The notes: generated by a model not told the origin, from the sequence alone. A stretch of 64,000 nt of DNA from Magicicada septendecula (GCA_034769895.1 CM068367.1:126083927-126147926); one strand, 5' to 3'. Shown: positions 1-9,815, numbered from the stretch's first letter. Numbers and translations are program-made.

Positions 1-345
1 CCTGCCTGATCCCTTTTGTTACTGGTATAATATCTGATAATTCGCCATTGGCTTTTGATCCCAATTTATTTTTAGTAAATATGTGAGTTTTCCATATCAG
101 TCGTCTCAAAAACTATGTTTAGCAGCATTTCCTTGTGTGACAGCGGGACAAATTTCTCTTTTCAAAGTGAAGTCTACATGGGTCATCGACTTTCATATGC
201 CAAAATTTAAACATTTTTCTATCGACTAAGATGACTTTGTAGATTATCTGCGGCTGGAGGAGGACTTTGGTGTGAAGGTGGAATTTCCGTCTCATCCGCG
301 CATCATTTGTTCGGTTTCTGGTTGATCTGCTGCAAAGCACTGAAT
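1..345 (-). pseudogene. LINE reverse-transcriptase relic running off the left edge
   Basis: Read on the minus strand, the last codons before the window edge give IIPVTKGIRQ. This resembles the motif B region of non-LTR reverse transcriptases (V..GVRQGCPLSP) just before its catalytic part. The sequence upstream is open for about 70 codons but has stops near 115. It is a decayed fragment and would continue left of base 1. The clade cannot be judged from so little. It could also be chance, because only about ten residues look family-like. Confidence 0.35.
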
Positions 346-615
346 AAATACACGTCTGATAATTCTATCCTGTGATATACCATTTCGTATGTCGTAGAAT
401 GTGTGTATTCTCCTTACTTTGATATCTGACTTGAAAGGATCTGCCAGGATGTATAATTTCAGTAGTGCTTAATATGAGAGTGGTAATACTGGGTTAAGAT
501 GCAAAAATTGGCTTGTATGCAATATCTTACCGTTAGCACGAAAGCAGCTGGCAAAACCTGATGATGAATCATTTGCAGCAACACGGGTATAATCAGCTGC
601 TGTCATGACAAAAAA

Positions 616-920
616 ATATCGGTATGGAGAAACATACATGACTTACATGTTCTAAGATTTATATTTAAAATCATTTACGAAATGAAATGTTTCCATAGAA
701 ACTACTTCTTTCCACTTATTGCTTCAGCCTTAACCACAGTACTGTGGTCACTAACGTATACCACCACACGTTATCGTACTCGATTTTCACTGATGATGGC
801 AGTCGACGGCACTGCCGAAACGTCTGGTTTTGCAGAAGACATTGGACTACGGCCACACAGCCAAGGAAGGAATTTTAACAACAAACTACTACATTGTTGC
901 CGATAACGTAGTACACATAT
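616..920 (+). repeat. Module B, copy 1 (hammerhead-like core)
   Basis: Reference copy of a ~300-bp repeat found about 13 times here in both orientations. It starts with a small hairpin (GGTATGGAGAAACATAC; GTATGG-AGAA-CCATAC in most copies). It carries a 16-bp perfect palindrome ACCACAGTACTGTGGT at 733-748. It then has CTGATGA at 790-796, a stem GGCAGT/ACTGCC at 798-803 and 811-816, and GAAACG at 817-822. It ends near GTAGTACACATAT. The CTGATGA-stem-GAAA order is that of a hammerhead ribozyme core. No believable protein is encoded; the 74-codon frame is fortuitous. Confidence 0.8.
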
Positions 921-1095
921 AAAAATTATCCCCTCCCCCTTCAACTATAATTTTCATTTATAGAAAATTACCCCCAGCCCGTTCAACTAGCCTCTTCATT
1001 TATAGACATTTCATCTACATTTCTACAGTGGATTATTAAGATCTTCTTATCAGGATACTTTATTTATCAAAATTAAGTACTTTACTCTTGTTACA
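921..1095 (+). repeat. Tail T linking module B to the satellite
   Basis: AT-rich linker of about 175 bp that follows B at most complete copies. It contains two imperfect ~38-bp sub-repeats (CCTCCCCCTTCAACTATAA and CCCAGCCCGTTCAACTAG, each followed by TTCATTTATAGA). It ends in AAAATTAAGTACTTTACTC before the first satellite monomer. Homologous tails lie at 32541-32715, 55821-55990 and 62351-62520 on the plus strand, at about 48830-48963 and 52870-53009 on the minus strand, and in part at 33535-33665. Confidence 0.7.
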
Positions 1096-2392
1096 ACAAA
1101 AAATGTTTCAGGTAAACTGCCCTTTCCCCGTAACCGATCTTCACCAAAATCAATAGGCCTTGAGTACTCTACAACTCAGGCACATATGTAAAAAATTATT
1201 TGATTCTGTTTGAATTTACGGCAGTTATCGTTTGTCATGAAAAAAGTTCTCTTGTTACAACATAAAATGTTGCAGGTAAACTACCCCTTTCCCTTAACCG
1301 ATCTTCACCAAAATCAACAGGCCTTGAGTACTCTAAAATTTAGGGACGTTTGCAAAAACTTATTTGATTATGTTTGAATTTACGGCAGTTATCGTTCGTC
1401 ATACAAAAAATTACCCTTGTTATCACATAAAACGTTGCAGGTAAACTACCCTTTCTCTTAACTGATCTTCACCAAAATCAATAGGTCTTGAGTCCTCTAC
1501 AACTCAGGTATATATGTAAAAAATTATTTGATTCTGTTTGAATTTACGGCAGTTATCGTTCGTCATGAAAAAAGTTCTCTTGTTACAACATAAAATGTTG
1601 CAGGTAAACTACCCCTTTCCCTTAACCGATCTTCAACAAAATCAACAGACCTTGAGTTATCTACAATTGAGGAAGGCATGCACAAAATGATTTGATTCTG
1701 TTTAAATGTGCGGCAGTTATCGTTCGTCATGAAAAAATTACCGTTGTTAAAACATAAAATGTTCCAGGTAAACTACCAATTTCCCTTAACCGATCTTCAC
1801 CAAAATCAATAGACATTGAGTTATCTGTAGCTCAGGAAGGTATGCAAAACATTATTTGATTCTGATTTAATTTACGCCAGTTATCATTCGTCATAGAAAA
1901 AATTACCCATGTTAAAACATAAAACGTTGCTGGTAAACTACCCCTTTCCCTAAACCGATCTTCAACAAAAACAATAGGTCTTGAGAACTCTACAATTCAA
2001 GGCTGTATGCAAAACATTATTTGATTCTGCTTGAATTTGCGGCTGTTATCGTTTGCCATAGAAAATACCCTTGTTAAAACATAAAACGTTGAAGGTAAAC
2101 TACCCCTTTCCCTTAACCGATCTTCACCAAAAACAATAGGTCTTGAGAACTCTACAATTTAGGGCTGTATGCAAAACATTATTTGATTCTGTTTGAATTT
2201 GCGGCTTTTATCGTTTGCCATAGAAAAAAATTACCATTGATTAAAAAAAAACGTTGCAGGTAAACTACCCCTTTCCCTTAACCGATCTTCACCAAAAACA
2301 ATATATCTTGAGTACTCTACAAATCAGGGCTGTATGCAAAAAATTGTTTGTTTCTGTTTGAATTTGCGGCTGTTATCGTTTGCCATAGAAAA
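1096..2392 (+). repeat. Satellite S array, about 8 monomers of ~163 bp
   Basis: Head-to-tail monomers. The landmark AGGTAAACTACCCCTTTCCC recurs near 1111, 1275, 1440, 1602, 1767, 1932, 2094 and 2259, a spacing of 161-166 bp. Each monomer also carries CCGATCTTCACCAAAA, CTTGAG.ACTCTACAA, GATTCTGTTTGAATTTGCGG and TTATCGTTTGCCATAGAAAA. The spacer between monomers (TTACCCTTGTTAAAACATAAA) varies in length. Monomers differ by several substitutions, so the array is partly homogenised, not freshly amplified. Confidence 0.9.
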
Positions 2393-2544
2393 AACTACAG
2401 ATAGACAGAAAGACACACAGACACTTTTCGAAAAATGACTTTTTTTCATGTTTTGAGGGTAGTACAATCAGAATCTGCAATAATCTCGAACACGATTTTT
2501 TTTGCCATCACCATACTTCCATTTCCGTATGGAACATGGAAGTA
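2393..2544 (+). repeat. Module A (GACA-type run plus terminal hairpin)
   Basis: A satellite monomer runs into AGATAGACAGAAAGACACACAGACAC, a short GACA/CA run. A conserved ~110-bp block follows (CTTTTCGAAAAATGACTTTT, TAGTACAATCAGAATCTGCA, CTCGAACACGA). The module finishes in the hairpin ACTTCCATTTCC-GTAT-GGAACATGGAAGT. The sequence after it (AAACGAGTACTCTACAAATC) resumes inside a satellite monomer, so this A end is internal to a longer composite. Confidence 0.75.
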
Positions 2545-3269
2545 AACGAGTACTCTACAAATCAGGGCTGTATGCAAAAAATTATTTGATTCTGTTTGAA
2601 TTTGCGGCGTTGTCGTTTGCCATAGAAAATACGCATGATAAAAAACGTTGCTGGTAAACTACCCCTTCCCCTCAACCGATCTTCACCAAAAACAATAGGT
2701 CTTGAGTACTCTACAAATCAGGGCTGTATGCAGAAAATTATTTGATTCTGTTTGAATTTGCGGCTGTTATCGTTTGCCATAGAAAATACCCTTGTTAAAA
2801 AAACGTTGTAGGTAAACTACCCCTTTCCCTTAACCGATCTTCACCAAAAACAAAAGGTCTTGAGAACTCTACAATTTAGGGCTGTATGCAAATAATCTTT
2901 TCATTCTGTTTGAATTTGCGGCTGTTATCGTTTGCCATAGGAAATACCCTTGTTAAAACATAAAACGTTACAGGTAAACTACCCCTTTCCCTTAACCGAT
3001 CTTCACCAAAAACAATAGGTCTTGAGAACTCTACAATTCAGGGCTGTATGCGAAACATTATTTGATTCTGTTTGAATTTGCGGCTGTTATCGTTTGCCAA
3101 ACAAACAAAATTACCCTTGCTAAAAAAAAACCGTTGCAGGTAAACTACCCCTTTCCCTCAACCGATCTTCACCAAAAACAATAGGTCGCGAGAACTCTGC
3201 AAAACCGGGCTGTATGCAAAAAATTATTTGATTCTGTTTGAATTTGCGGCAGTTATCGTTTGCCATAGA
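2545..3269 (+). repeat. Satellite S array, about 4 monomers
   Basis: Continuation of the ~163-bp satellite after the first A module. The GGTAAAC landmarks lie near 2652, 2811, 2972 and 3138. The first monomer is joined in mid-unit to the A hairpin, which suggests unequal exchange or insertion between elements. Confidence 0.85.
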
Positions 3270-3453
3270 AAAAAAATCTATAGACAGACAGACAGACAGA
3301 CACACAGACACACAGACAGACAGACACACAGACACTTTTCGGAAAACGACTTTTTTTCATGTTTTGAGTGTAGTACAATCAGAATCTGCAATAATCTCGA
3401 ACACGATTTTTTTTGCCATCACCATACTTCCATTCCTTAAGGAATATGGAAGT
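3270..3453 (+). repeat. Module A, right end of composite 1
   Basis: It has a longer (GACA)n/(CACAGA)n run at 3281-3335, then the conserved CTTTTCGGAAAACGACTTTT block. It ends at the hairpin ACTTCCATTCC-TTAA-GGAATATGGAAGT, followed by AAAAGAGAG and non-repeat DNA. This is the outer 3' end of the composite that starts with module B at 616. Confidence 0.75.
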
Positions 3454-4077
3454 AAAAGAGAGAAGCAGAAAAGAAAATAATTCTGTCAATGCTTTGACAA
3501 ATTGGACACGTCACGCGAAACATCTGTGATATCGTTTTTGCAGACGATCTATATTTATGTTTGCAGACTACTTTGTTAGCAACGATTAAATTTGTTTACG
3601 TCCACTGAATATACACACATTAGTCAGAAGAAAACCAAACGCTGACAATGAATTCGTTTTACTTTGCCGATAAGACTTCATTTAATATATATCAGTACAC
3701 CACGATTAAATGTAGATAGTTGGAATCAAAACCATGACCTTACTGTTGACGTCGACGTCTGTGTATCGTATATAGTTTCAATTATTGCATAATATCGATC
3801 TCTATTTACTTCATTATTATGTATTACTGGTAAGGAAACAACAGTATTAACAGAGACGAAGCGGCAAGGTTTTTACAAGCAGAAGAGATAAGAACGTTTT
3901 TCTAGATAATTCTGTTAAATTTAAATACGCCGTATAAAATTATTATTATGTTTTTTTAGAGAGTGTACAAACAGCATAAGAAATATACAGTTCTGACACC
4001 ACAACTTACAACCAGTTTGTAAACAAGACTTGATGGTATACAGATGACGTAGTGATTCCAACAAACATAAGAAAACT
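3454..4077. other. No gene seen
   Basis: AT-rich sequence with no long frame, no similarity I recognise and no strong repeat. Confidence 0.6.
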
Positions 4078-4450
4078 CTAAAACAATATTAACCTATGGA
4101 CTCTCCTTCTTCTTCCTGTGCTCCTACATCCCTCTATGAGATTTGGCCACCTCAACAATCCTACACCATTCCCTTCTGTTCTCAGCAACAATCTTCCATC
4201 CTCTAATCCCCATGGTTCGCAAGTCCTCCTCAACACACACCATCCACCTCTTTCTCGGTCTTCCTCTGGGCCTAGACTCCAAGAGTTTCTATTCCGTGAT
4301 AGCTCTCGTATTTCTAGTCTTATCCATTCCACAAATATGTCCTTGCCACCTAATTCTCTGTGATTTAATAAACTTTACGAGGTTTTCTCTGTTTATTAAT
4401 GTATCAAGTTCAAGATTCATGCGGATCCGCCAAGTGCCATCTTGAACCTA
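4078..4450 (-). pseudogene. LINE reverse-transcriptase C-terminal tail relic
   Basis: On the minus strand, with frame changes, the translation gives RIRWQGHICGMDKTR, then RPRGRPRKRW, then EEDLRTMGIRGW and AENRREW. This is the widespread arthropod non-LTR RT tail pattern (RLRW.GHV.RM....K, GRRSRGRPRKRW, DL..LG....W...A.DR..WR). The catalytic RT part is absent, so this is a 5'-truncated, decayed insertion. The clade is not settled. Confidence 0.6.
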
Positions 4451-4855
4451 TGGCCTAACAAGTTGTAAAGAAAAAGAGTCAGTATTCACAAAAGTAAAAA
4501 AAAACGTCTATAAGGATGGCATAATTACGGTCACCTCAATAACGGTACACGAACATATTGAAATATACACGATAGATAAAATATATTGAAAAATATGAGT
4601 TCCTAGGACTCATAATATATAAAGACAGAAAATGGATTGAGAAATAAACAAAAATCGCGTAAGCAAAACTAAAAAAAAGTATAGTGTCTTATAAACTATT
4701 AATAATAAAATAAAACTATTAATACACCCTCATAATAAAAGAGAAATTAACTCACACGCAATTCACCTATCAGGGAGAATCTTGGACAATGATAGACTAT
4801 TTTCACTGACAGAATATGGTAAAACACAAAACAACAGATTACGGAAACCAAAGTG
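4451..4855. other. No gene seen
   Basis: AT-rich stretch with A-rich runs and no recognisable coding or structured feature. Confidence 0.6.
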
Positions 4856-4858
4856 TTA

Positions 4859-5100
4859 AGGTGGGTTTACACGGTTCAGTTCAGCTGAACAATTCAGTTG
4901 AATCAACCACACTGAAGGTGTAGTTGAAAGAGAACTGGGCAGTTCATTTTCAGGTGGCGGGGACTGAAGTTGTTTGTGCAGGTGTAGTTATGATTTCTGA
5001 AGTGTTATCTGAGTATTTACGTGAATTACTACATAAAACGAACAACTGGAAGAAACGGCGTTGGTGGGTGAAAAGAACGGCACTGATTAGGAGCATCATC
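4859..5100 (+). mobile_element. Harbinger-like DNA transposon, 5' fragment
   Basis: The fragment is preceded by TTA at 4856-4858, the target trinucleotide typical of PIF/Harbinger. It begins AGGTGGGTTTACACGGTTCA, a terminal-inverted-repeat-like start. A reading frame from about 4991 gives MISEVLSEYLREL and then KKRRWWVKRTALIRS. The KRRWWV.. pattern is typical of the N-terminus of Harbinger (HARBI1-like) transposases. The frame is lost at about 5100, where jockey sequence begins. I did not find the matching right end. The assignment rests on the target site, the TIR style and one short motif. Confidence 0.5.
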
Positions 5101-6980
5101 AACTCTTCTCACGAAATGGCAGACAGAAAACGTTGGAAGGTACGAAGTTACTTTCGGAAATTGGCAGAGGACTCACGATCCAGCTGATAAGGCAGCTCAT
5201 AACCGGCTCACTGGACGGCTTCTGAAGATGTTTCGCTGAAGCTGTTGGGAACTCGCAGTGGTCCGAACGGGGGATGTGGACTCGCAAAGTCACCCTTACA
5301 GGACTCCCCCACCCCCATCGTTGGACCTTTCGGACAACCCCTAGGTCGCCCGGAAGAGAAGGCCGAGTAATTGGGCTTGTGTTTTGAGCGACAGTTCGCT
5401 CCCAACCCGCCAATGGACTGGGACTTGACGGACAAGTCGAGATGGAGGTGGAAGACTTTCTGTCTATTCGGAAGAAGTCACAGATTGTTGGCTCGTTGAA
5501 CTTCCAACGAAAAGCTACAGTCCCGAACGGTGTTTCGAACATCGCTCTTCGTCTTCTTCCTGTATCTGGGATTCAGTTCTCGGTTAATTTGTCAAAGCGT
5601 ATCTTAGACTGACCTACTTTCCCAAGAAATGACGAAAGGCAACCGTCATGGTGATCCCGAGGTAGGGAAGGGACACTTCCCGTGAGGACGACATCCGGCT
5701 CATCAGCCTTCTATTCCGCTACGTCAAAGGTGCTCGATCGGCTTGTACAGCATCTGGTACGAGATCACTTAATAAACTTTGACGTTCTGGTCCCTGAACA
5801 GTTCGGCTTCCGTGTTGGGACATTTCACCACTTATAAGTTAATGAGACTTGTGGAATGCTTCACGGACGCCGGATGTAGGAAAGGACAGACCGTAATCTG
5901 TTTCTTGGATACAGAGAAAGCCTTTGACAGCACATGGCACGATGGGCTCTTATACAAACTCTGGGAAATCCAGCTCCCAGACTGCTACTTTCATCTGATT
6001 GCTAGCTTGCTGACGTAGAGGACCTTCTGAGTGACAGTAGATGATTCTGTCTCTTCTGAGAGACGAATCACTGCCGGCGCGTCCCTCAAGGAAGTGTTCT
6101 CGACCCCTCCTGTTCTCAGTATACGTCGACGACGTACCGAAACAGCCTGGAGTTCAGATAGGCCTGTTTGATGACGATACGGCTGTATTTACCGCCGATC
6201 GTCACACAGAACGGACCTTTCTGCGACACAGCGCGAACTGGACTCGCTCGGGAACTGCACTGATAGCTGGAAGGTGGCTTTAAATGCGACCAAGAATGTA
6301 GCCGTTCTATTATCTAAGCGCCGGAAAGATCCGTGGAGGCAACTTCGCATCGACAGAAGGTACTTGCGATGGTCCAACGAAGTGAAGTTCCTCGGTGTAC
6401 ACCTAGATCATCGGCTCACCTGACGTACCCACGCTCAGACAGTTTTCAAGCGAGCGCCGCTCGTCTGAGCCTACTGTTTCCACTGCTGGTTAGCCCGGCA
6501 ATGACACGGAAATTGGGCAAAATGATCATCGGCGCGTATCTGTTGTTGGTCATTACTTACGCCGTTCTGGTCTGGGGATACCTTGGGCAATGCATAAAAG
6601 AAGTTGCAAAGCGTCGACAGGGGTCTTCGGGTAGCAGCGTCGATTTTCTTCTCGCCTTCTGAAGAGCGGACTTAGCGTCAGCTGCTTGGACGATACTGTG
6701 CAGCGTCTTGCACGCAACTTTATGTACGGGGGGCACGGAACACAGACAACCCCACTTATACCCGGGCTAGGTCAATACCGTATAAGTCCATATGATACGT
6801 GAAAACGACCTCGATGTATAATGTGCTGGTGTAGCCTAGCACAAACAGCCGTTGTAGGCCTGCTGTAGAGCAAGATCGCCCTACTTGGGCAGGGCCATGA
6901 AGCAGGAGCTCCTGAAGATAGTTCAGAACTCGATATTCCCGAGTGGTTTGTCTCTGTAGGCTCAACCTCACAGCCCAGAG
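5101..6980 (+). pseudogene. Decayed jockey-clade retrotransposon copy (RT part to 3' UTR)
   Basis: A plus-strand relic of the same family as the intact minus-strand element at 12260-17580. It corresponds to that element's ~14215 down to 12272. Recognisable pieces are EQFGFRVG near 5797, FLDTEKAFDSTWHDGLLYKL near 5903, SLPARPSRKCSRPLLFS (a frameshifted GIPQGSVLGPLLFS) near 6071, DDDTAVFTADRH (the FADD box, first residues changed) near 6168 and YLLLVITYAVLVWGYLG near 6535. Several stops and frameshifts interrupt it. The 3' end at CAGCCCAGAG matches the intact copy's last bases before its poly(A), but no poly(A) remains. It is 5'-truncated and lies inside a Harbinger-like fragment. Confidence 0.85.
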
Positions 6981-8060
6981 TCAGTCAGTTCACCCAGAAT
7001 GATAGTCGCACTTTTTCAATGGTCTTAAAAGTACTTTCTTTCCAGTGAAGTGTACAAGCAGGTAGGAAGACGACCACGACCACGCGACCCATAGCCTACA
7101 GCGCGGACCTATTCGTTTGTTAGAGAAACAGAATTTGCTCTGAAGTATAAATGTAAAACAGAAATAAAAATAAAACTTGACCGTTTTAATGATGCTGCTG
7201 TATTGAAAATAAAGAAATATATTATTTACTTCATAGTCTTCATAAGATAGACTACGAAACTCGTCAACTTTAAATGTCATTGAAACCACGGTTAACTATG
7301 TACAGTATTTAAAAACAAACTCTTAAAGTTGGATATATGAACTGTAACGACATTATTAATTTACAAAGTAACTTTCGCTGTGTTCTTATTTATTTAAACC
7401 TTATCCTTCCTACCGTAATTTATAAGGCTACTTAGGGAAAAAAAGAATCAAGAAATTTCTATAAAATAAACTAGCAATTGTGTCCATATTAGAACATAAA
7501 AGAGTCTTAATGCTACTACAATTTCTGGTACTATCAGGATTGTGCAACTACAACTTCTGGTATGATCTGATATGCTACCACGACTTCAACATATGATTTT
7601 TATGGTGGCCACAACTGATGCTCTATAAAGGGAGCGGAGGTTATTCAATTGTTGCAGTAAAATATATGCTACCTACGTAGAGTACAGTATTTATAGTTAA
7701 ATGTGTTCACAATCGGCGAAGAAAACAATTTTTGTGTGAGACGAAATGAATCACGTTAACGCAAATTCGCGACAATACACGACCTCTTACTGTACTGTAT
7801 GTTATACGTTATACAAGAGGAAACAAGACATCGAAAATCCTTATCATTGATCCAAGAATTCTGTTGCGCTGTGAACAAATTCATAGTTGCTGAAAAAACG
7901 TTAGCAACATGTGTGCGTTTTATTATCGCCACGTTAAATAAAAAGAGTGAATTCCTAAAGGTAGCCTACCTACAGTAAAATAAGATGGAAACTTATATTA
8001 TTTGTAACATTTATCACAATCAGTCGTTTATAATCATCATCGTCTTCACGGATTAAACCA
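6981..8060. other. No gene seen
   Basis: AT-rich. Around 7500-7600 there are short degenerate repeats (CTACAATTTCTGGTACTAT, CTACAACTTCTGGTATGAT). A 99-codon minus-strand frame at 6990-7289 has no recognisable motif and is probably chance. Confidence 0.5.
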
Positions 8061-8760
8061 AAGATGGTTTGTTCTGGTGTCAAATAGGCAAAGATTACAG
8101 CTGATCACTCCAGCGCTTCCTCGGACGTTCCACATCTCTCTGTTCCCTCGGTTTATAGTTCCAGAGTTTATTGTTGTATTAGAGTGTAGTGGTCTCAAAT
8201 ATTTCTATAGTAATTTTGTACAAACCACTATGTTGTCTTTGGTACTGACGAGCGCTTTCGGCAGTCAAGCCATCTTCCCAACCATTTACCCAGGTTGGTA
8301 AATGACCTGAAGATAGCTTGACTGGCGAAAGCGCTCGTCAATACCAAAGACAACATAGTGGTTTGTACAAAATTACTATAGAAAAAAAAGTTCCAGAGTT
8401 GTTTGGCAATGCGGCAGTCATCCATTCGGCAAAGATGTTCCCACCAATTCAGCCGATACTGGGAATTCCTGTCGAGTATGCTCATAATATTCAGTTCCTG
8501 CCGCATATCTGCGTTTCTTTTATGATCATGGAGAGTATACCCTGCCACGTGCCTGAGAAATCTCATTTCAGCCGCTTGGATGCGACTGGCCTAGCCTTTC
8601 GATAAAGTCCAGTTCTCAGACCCATAAAGAAGTGTGAGAAGAGCCATCATCTTGTAGAATTTTAGGCGTGTTCCTTTACTTCCTGACTTGAGGATTCGCC
8701 TAATGGTCCCGCACATAATGTTGAACTTACTCACAACGTCGTTGCATTATAAGACACTTA
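8060..8760 (-). pseudogene. LINE RT tail, interrupted by a palindrome
   Basis: The minus-strand reading gives MRFLRHVAGYTLHDHKRN, LNWWEHLCRMDDCRIAKQLW and then, beyond an insertion, ERPRKRW. This is the C-terminal region of an arthropod non-LTR RT. It ends near 8045 in a short GAT repeat (GACGATGATGATT), a typical 3' end for this family here. The palindrome at 8205-8381 is inserted within the tail. The part from 8400 to 8740 is nearly identical to 37010-37330, so these are two copies of one family. Confidence 0.7.
8205..8381. repeat. Palindrome of two inverted Penelope-type terminal repeats
   Basis: Inverted repeat with ~73-bp arms (8205-8277 and 8308-8381) around a ~30-bp centre that contains AACCATTTACCCAGGTTGGT. 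The right arm reads CCTGAAGATAGCTTGACTGG followed by CGAAAGCGC. The left arm on the other strand reads GAAGATGGCTTGACTGCC followed by GAAAGCGC. The CTGAAGA-stem-GAAA layout is the hammerhead-type signature of Penelope-like element termini, and inverted terminal copies are known for that class. No coding part is present. Confidence 0.6.
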
Positions 8761-9250
8761 TTTGAGGCAATTTAGTAGTGAATATGTCCCCTGGATATGT
8801 TACTAGCATATCGCAGAGTAAAAGCATTATTAGGAAAGACAATAGTTATCAACAGTTAACGAAAGGCCTATTAATAATTTATGGTTTGCTGATATTGTAC
8901 TGATTGCTGGATGCCTGGAGGATCTACAGATAGTTGTGGCTGCAAATGAAGAAAATTGTTTGGCATTGCATGTTTAAGACGTATGGTGGGGCTGCCACCT
9001 TCAGGCTTAACGTCCAGCCCGATTTTCTGTCTGGGTGTTCTCCCATAAACTGGCTGCGTTACCAGACTAAAGAGACCAGTTTTCCCTGTTGAGATATCCA
9101 TAAGGATCTTTAATGTGGTGGTTTCTCCTTGCCTCCCACATCCTACGTCGTTGACCAATGGAAGGTCATCCGTCTTTAGGGGCAATTTCTCACCCCAAGG
9201 GCAAGAGGGTGCCCTAACCTCTACTTGACAATGACAAGTAGAGGGGGGAC
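8761..9250. other. Unidentified, probably repetitive, GC-richer segment
   Basis: Moderately GC-rich sequence with a 104-codon minus-strand frame at 8871-9185 (MPLKTDDLPLVNDVG...). I do not recognise it. At 9218-9244 there is a perfect 10-bp stem, CCTCTACTTG/CAAGTAGAGG, with a 7-nt loop. It may be part of an unclassified interspersed repeat. Confidence 0.35.
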
Positions 9251-9474
9251 AGCTTATACCGGCTTATACCGACAGCTTATGAGTTGTTCATAATACTCAT
9301 AAATATTGTTTGTGTGTAGCAATTTGTTTTAATTTCATTTTTGTGTTAGAAAGTCGTATATCATTTTACATTTATTTTTACTGTAAAAGTAAAGCCAGCT
9401 TAGCTAAGAGTACGGTTTTATTTTTATTAGATTATACGATGTTATAAACGAATATAATTAGGTTGTATAATAGG

Positions 9475-9711
9475 TTATACAATTATAATTTCGAATTTAA
9501 CGGTTTTATAATCAACAAACGTCAAATCAAAAACTTCTTTGTGTCTCGGTGCCAAAACATTTAATGCAGAAATATTTGCATTGTACGCGTTTACCTCGTA
9601 TTTTAGTTTTTCTTTGAAAGAAACGACAAAGTGGAAATTTGCAAATCTGCATTGTGACGGCGACTTAATCACAGCTCCGAATTTTAATTCCAGTGCGGCT
9701 GTAGTAGTCAT
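9475..9711 (-). CDS. Unrecognised 78-codon open frame
   Basis: A frame from ATG at 9711 to a stop at 9475 encodes about 78 residues (starting MTTTAALELKFGAVIKSP). It has no signal peptide, no membrane segment and no motif I know. Its residue mix is less repetitive than that of most open frames in this AT-rich window. It may be a chance frame, a transposon fragment or an exon of an unseen gene. No neighbour supports any function. Confidence 0.2.
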   Translation of the reverse strand: MTTTAALELKFGAVIKSPSQCRFANFHFVVSFKEKLKYEVNAYNANISALNVLAPRHKEVFDLTFVDYKTVKFEIIIV

Positions 9712-9815
9712 TATTAAGCTGACATCTGTGCGGTTCTCTGATACTGATGCGCACAGTCAAGGAAGTAGATCATCTCACCTGTCTTCCTTTCACGCATAGT
9801 ACGGATGATCAGCAA

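Noticed and set aside
682-906. Frame MKCFHRNYFFPLIASALTT in module B as a secreted peptide
   Set aside because: Other B copies carry frameshifts at different positions; the hydrophobic start is only low-complexity T-rich sequence.
1096-2392. CRISPR-like regular repeat
   Set aside because: The whole ~163-bp unit is repeated with no unique spacers, and the genome is eukaryotic.
1096-3440. Recurring 60-80-codon frames such as MILFEFAAVIVCHRKK in the satellite and A modules
   Set aside because: The same frame is open or closed at random among monomers and has no constraint at codon positions; it is a by-product of the repeat.
6990-7289. 99-codon minus-strand frame next to the jockey relic
   Set aside because: No recognisable motif, and phenylalanine/tyrosine-rich as expected from AT-rich DNA.
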